A stretch of DNA of 45,820 nt from Lentzea indica (lineage in GTDB: Bacteria; Actinomycetota; Actinomycetes; Mycobacteriales; Pseudonocardiaceae): positions 1-45,820 of the forward strand of contig NZ_VSRL01000046.1 in NCBI RefSeq assembly GCF_012184385.1, in the 5' to 3' direction. The position numbers and the translations under genes are program-made. Below, piece after piece: positions 45,396 to 45,820 of the stretch. Positions within the stretch are counted from its first letter, which is position 1. Each line of letters starts with the position of its first letter. A model generated the notes under the pieces. That model was given only the letters and a program-made list of their open reading frames with translations. It ran no database searches and had not been told where the DNA came from.

Positions 45396-45463
45396 CGGGC
45401 ACGGCGTCCTAGTTGATCATGAGAGTGTCTAAGTCACATGGTCTTCTGGGAGTGCCGTGCCCG
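45396..45463. repeat. 10-bp inverted repeat at the start of the IS-like segment
   Basis: CGGGCACGGC (45396-45405) and its exact complement (45454-45463) flank 48 bases that include GTTGATCATGAGAGTGTCT. They lie at the 5' edge of the transposase reading frame, so they may belong to the element's end, but no matching right end is in the window. Confidence 0.4.
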
Positions 45464-45820
45464 CCGTGTCATCCTGCCCGATTCCGGCTGTGCTGGATCG
45501 GCTGGCCCCCGTCGCCGCTGCTGTTGATCGGGTCGCTGACCTGAGGGAGTTCGTGGCCGGGGTGCCGGATCCGCGGCGCCGGCGGGGCGTGCGGCATTCG
45601 CTGGCGTCGATCTTGCTGGTGGCGGCGTCGGCGGTGGCCGCGGGCGCGCGGTCGTTCACCGCGATCGGGGAATGGGCCGCGGACGCCCCCAGCAGGTACT
45701 CGCGCTGCTCGGGGTCCGTCAGATCACCGTCCACTTGGCACGGAGCACATCACCACCGCGATGCGGACAGGCGCGCGGTACGTCGCGAGTTCGCCGCTCT
45801 TCCGGCGGGTGCTGGCACGG
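45457..45820 (+). pseudogene. ISAs1-like transposase N-terminus, frameshifted and truncated at the window edge
   Basis: From GTG 45457 the frame reads a typical ISAs1-family start: VADLREFVAGVPDPRRRRGV, then RHSLASILLVAASAVAAGAR and SFTAIGEWAADAP. At about 45685-45691 (a run of five C) the frame must shift by one base for PQQVLALLGVRQ to follow. After about 45715 neither frame looks like a transposase. The DDE catalytic part is not in the window. It therefore appears to be a broken or truncated element, or one carrying indels. Confidence 0.6.
45719..45820 (+). pseudogene. Possible fragment of an MFS (enterobactin-exporter-like) transporter
   Basis: In a third frame the last ~100 bases read RPLGTEHITTAMRTGARYV, then ASSPLFRRVLAR. 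This resembles the middle-loop region of MFS_3-type exporters (AMRAGLRYVRxxPxLRxVL). There is no start, and it follows directly on transposase-like sequence, as if an IS fragment and an MFS gene piece had been joined. The fragment is short and runs off the window, so this is tentative. Confidence 0.3.

Noticed and set aside
45204..45416. 70-codon open frame after the response regulator
   Set aside because: Gly/Arg/Leu-rich text with no ribosome site, and it includes the GC hairpin at 45340-45358.

Overview
The window is high-GC, gene-dense actinomycete chromosome. The FbiC-type F420 gene, SCO4848-family membrane protein, LAxTG surface protein, BMP-type nucleoside transporter, tandem YbaB proteins and ESX-like secreted proteins point to the order Pseudonocardiales (Lentzea, Saccharothrix or Amycolatopsis type). 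The genus cannot be fixed from sequence alone. Most of it looks like core chromosome (trpS, carboxypeptidase, sdhCDAB, nucleoside salvage, add), with accessory genes in between.

Layout. 1-5.9 kb: 3' part of a large LuxR-type regulator, a small secreted protein, a small Cys-rich protein, exonuclease III (xthA), an MntA/HepT toxin-antitoxin pair bracketed by two copies of the xthA tail, and a Tat-exported metallophosphoesterase. 6-13.5 kb: the two halves of the F420 synthase FbiC in different frames, a small membrane protein, trpS, a YihY-type membrane protein, an exported D,D-carboxypeptidase, two small membrane proteins and a Thr-rich LASTG-anchored protein. 13.5-18 kb: a frameshifted DUF559-like nuclease gene meeting tail to tail a large membrane-anchored NB-ARC/WD40 (STAND) protein. 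18-21.4 kb: sdhCDAB on the minus strand. 21.4-22 kb: a 600-nt gap with an orphan terminator and palindromes. 22-28.8 kb: a nucleoside uptake and salvage operon (BMP lipoprotein, ATPase, two permeases, cdd, deoA). 28.8-33.3 kb: a Ser/Thr kinase, a heptad/hendecad-repeat protein and adenosine deaminase. 33.3-37.1 kb: an acidic conserved protein, two YbaB-like proteins, a TetR regulator with two operator-like sites, a tautomerase, an alcohol dehydrogenase relic and a frameshifted epoxide-hydrolase-like gene. 37.1-40.4 kb: an ESX-like secreted cassette ending in an NlpC/P60 peptidase, a divergent SMI1/KNR4 protein, MarC and VanZ. 40.5-45.2 kb: a MacB-type ABC transporter divergent from a histidine kinase/response regulator pair. 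The right edge holds a broken ISAs1-like transposase running into what may be a piece of an MFS gene.

Reading caution: at least six, probably eight, genes carry a single reading-frame break in otherwise well-conserved protein, almost all of the one-base-deletion type and often beside short homopolymers. I read most of these as sequence or assembly indels and annotate the intended gene across the break.

The strongest candidates for something new are the MntA/HepT module duplicating the end of xthA (3401-4139), the membrane-anchored NB-ARC/WD40 protein (14437-17883), the ESX-like NlpC/P60 cassette with an SMI1-family neighbour (37131-39254), the nine exact 11-residue repeats in the 30411-31845 protein, and the orphan minus-strand terminator upstream of sdhC.
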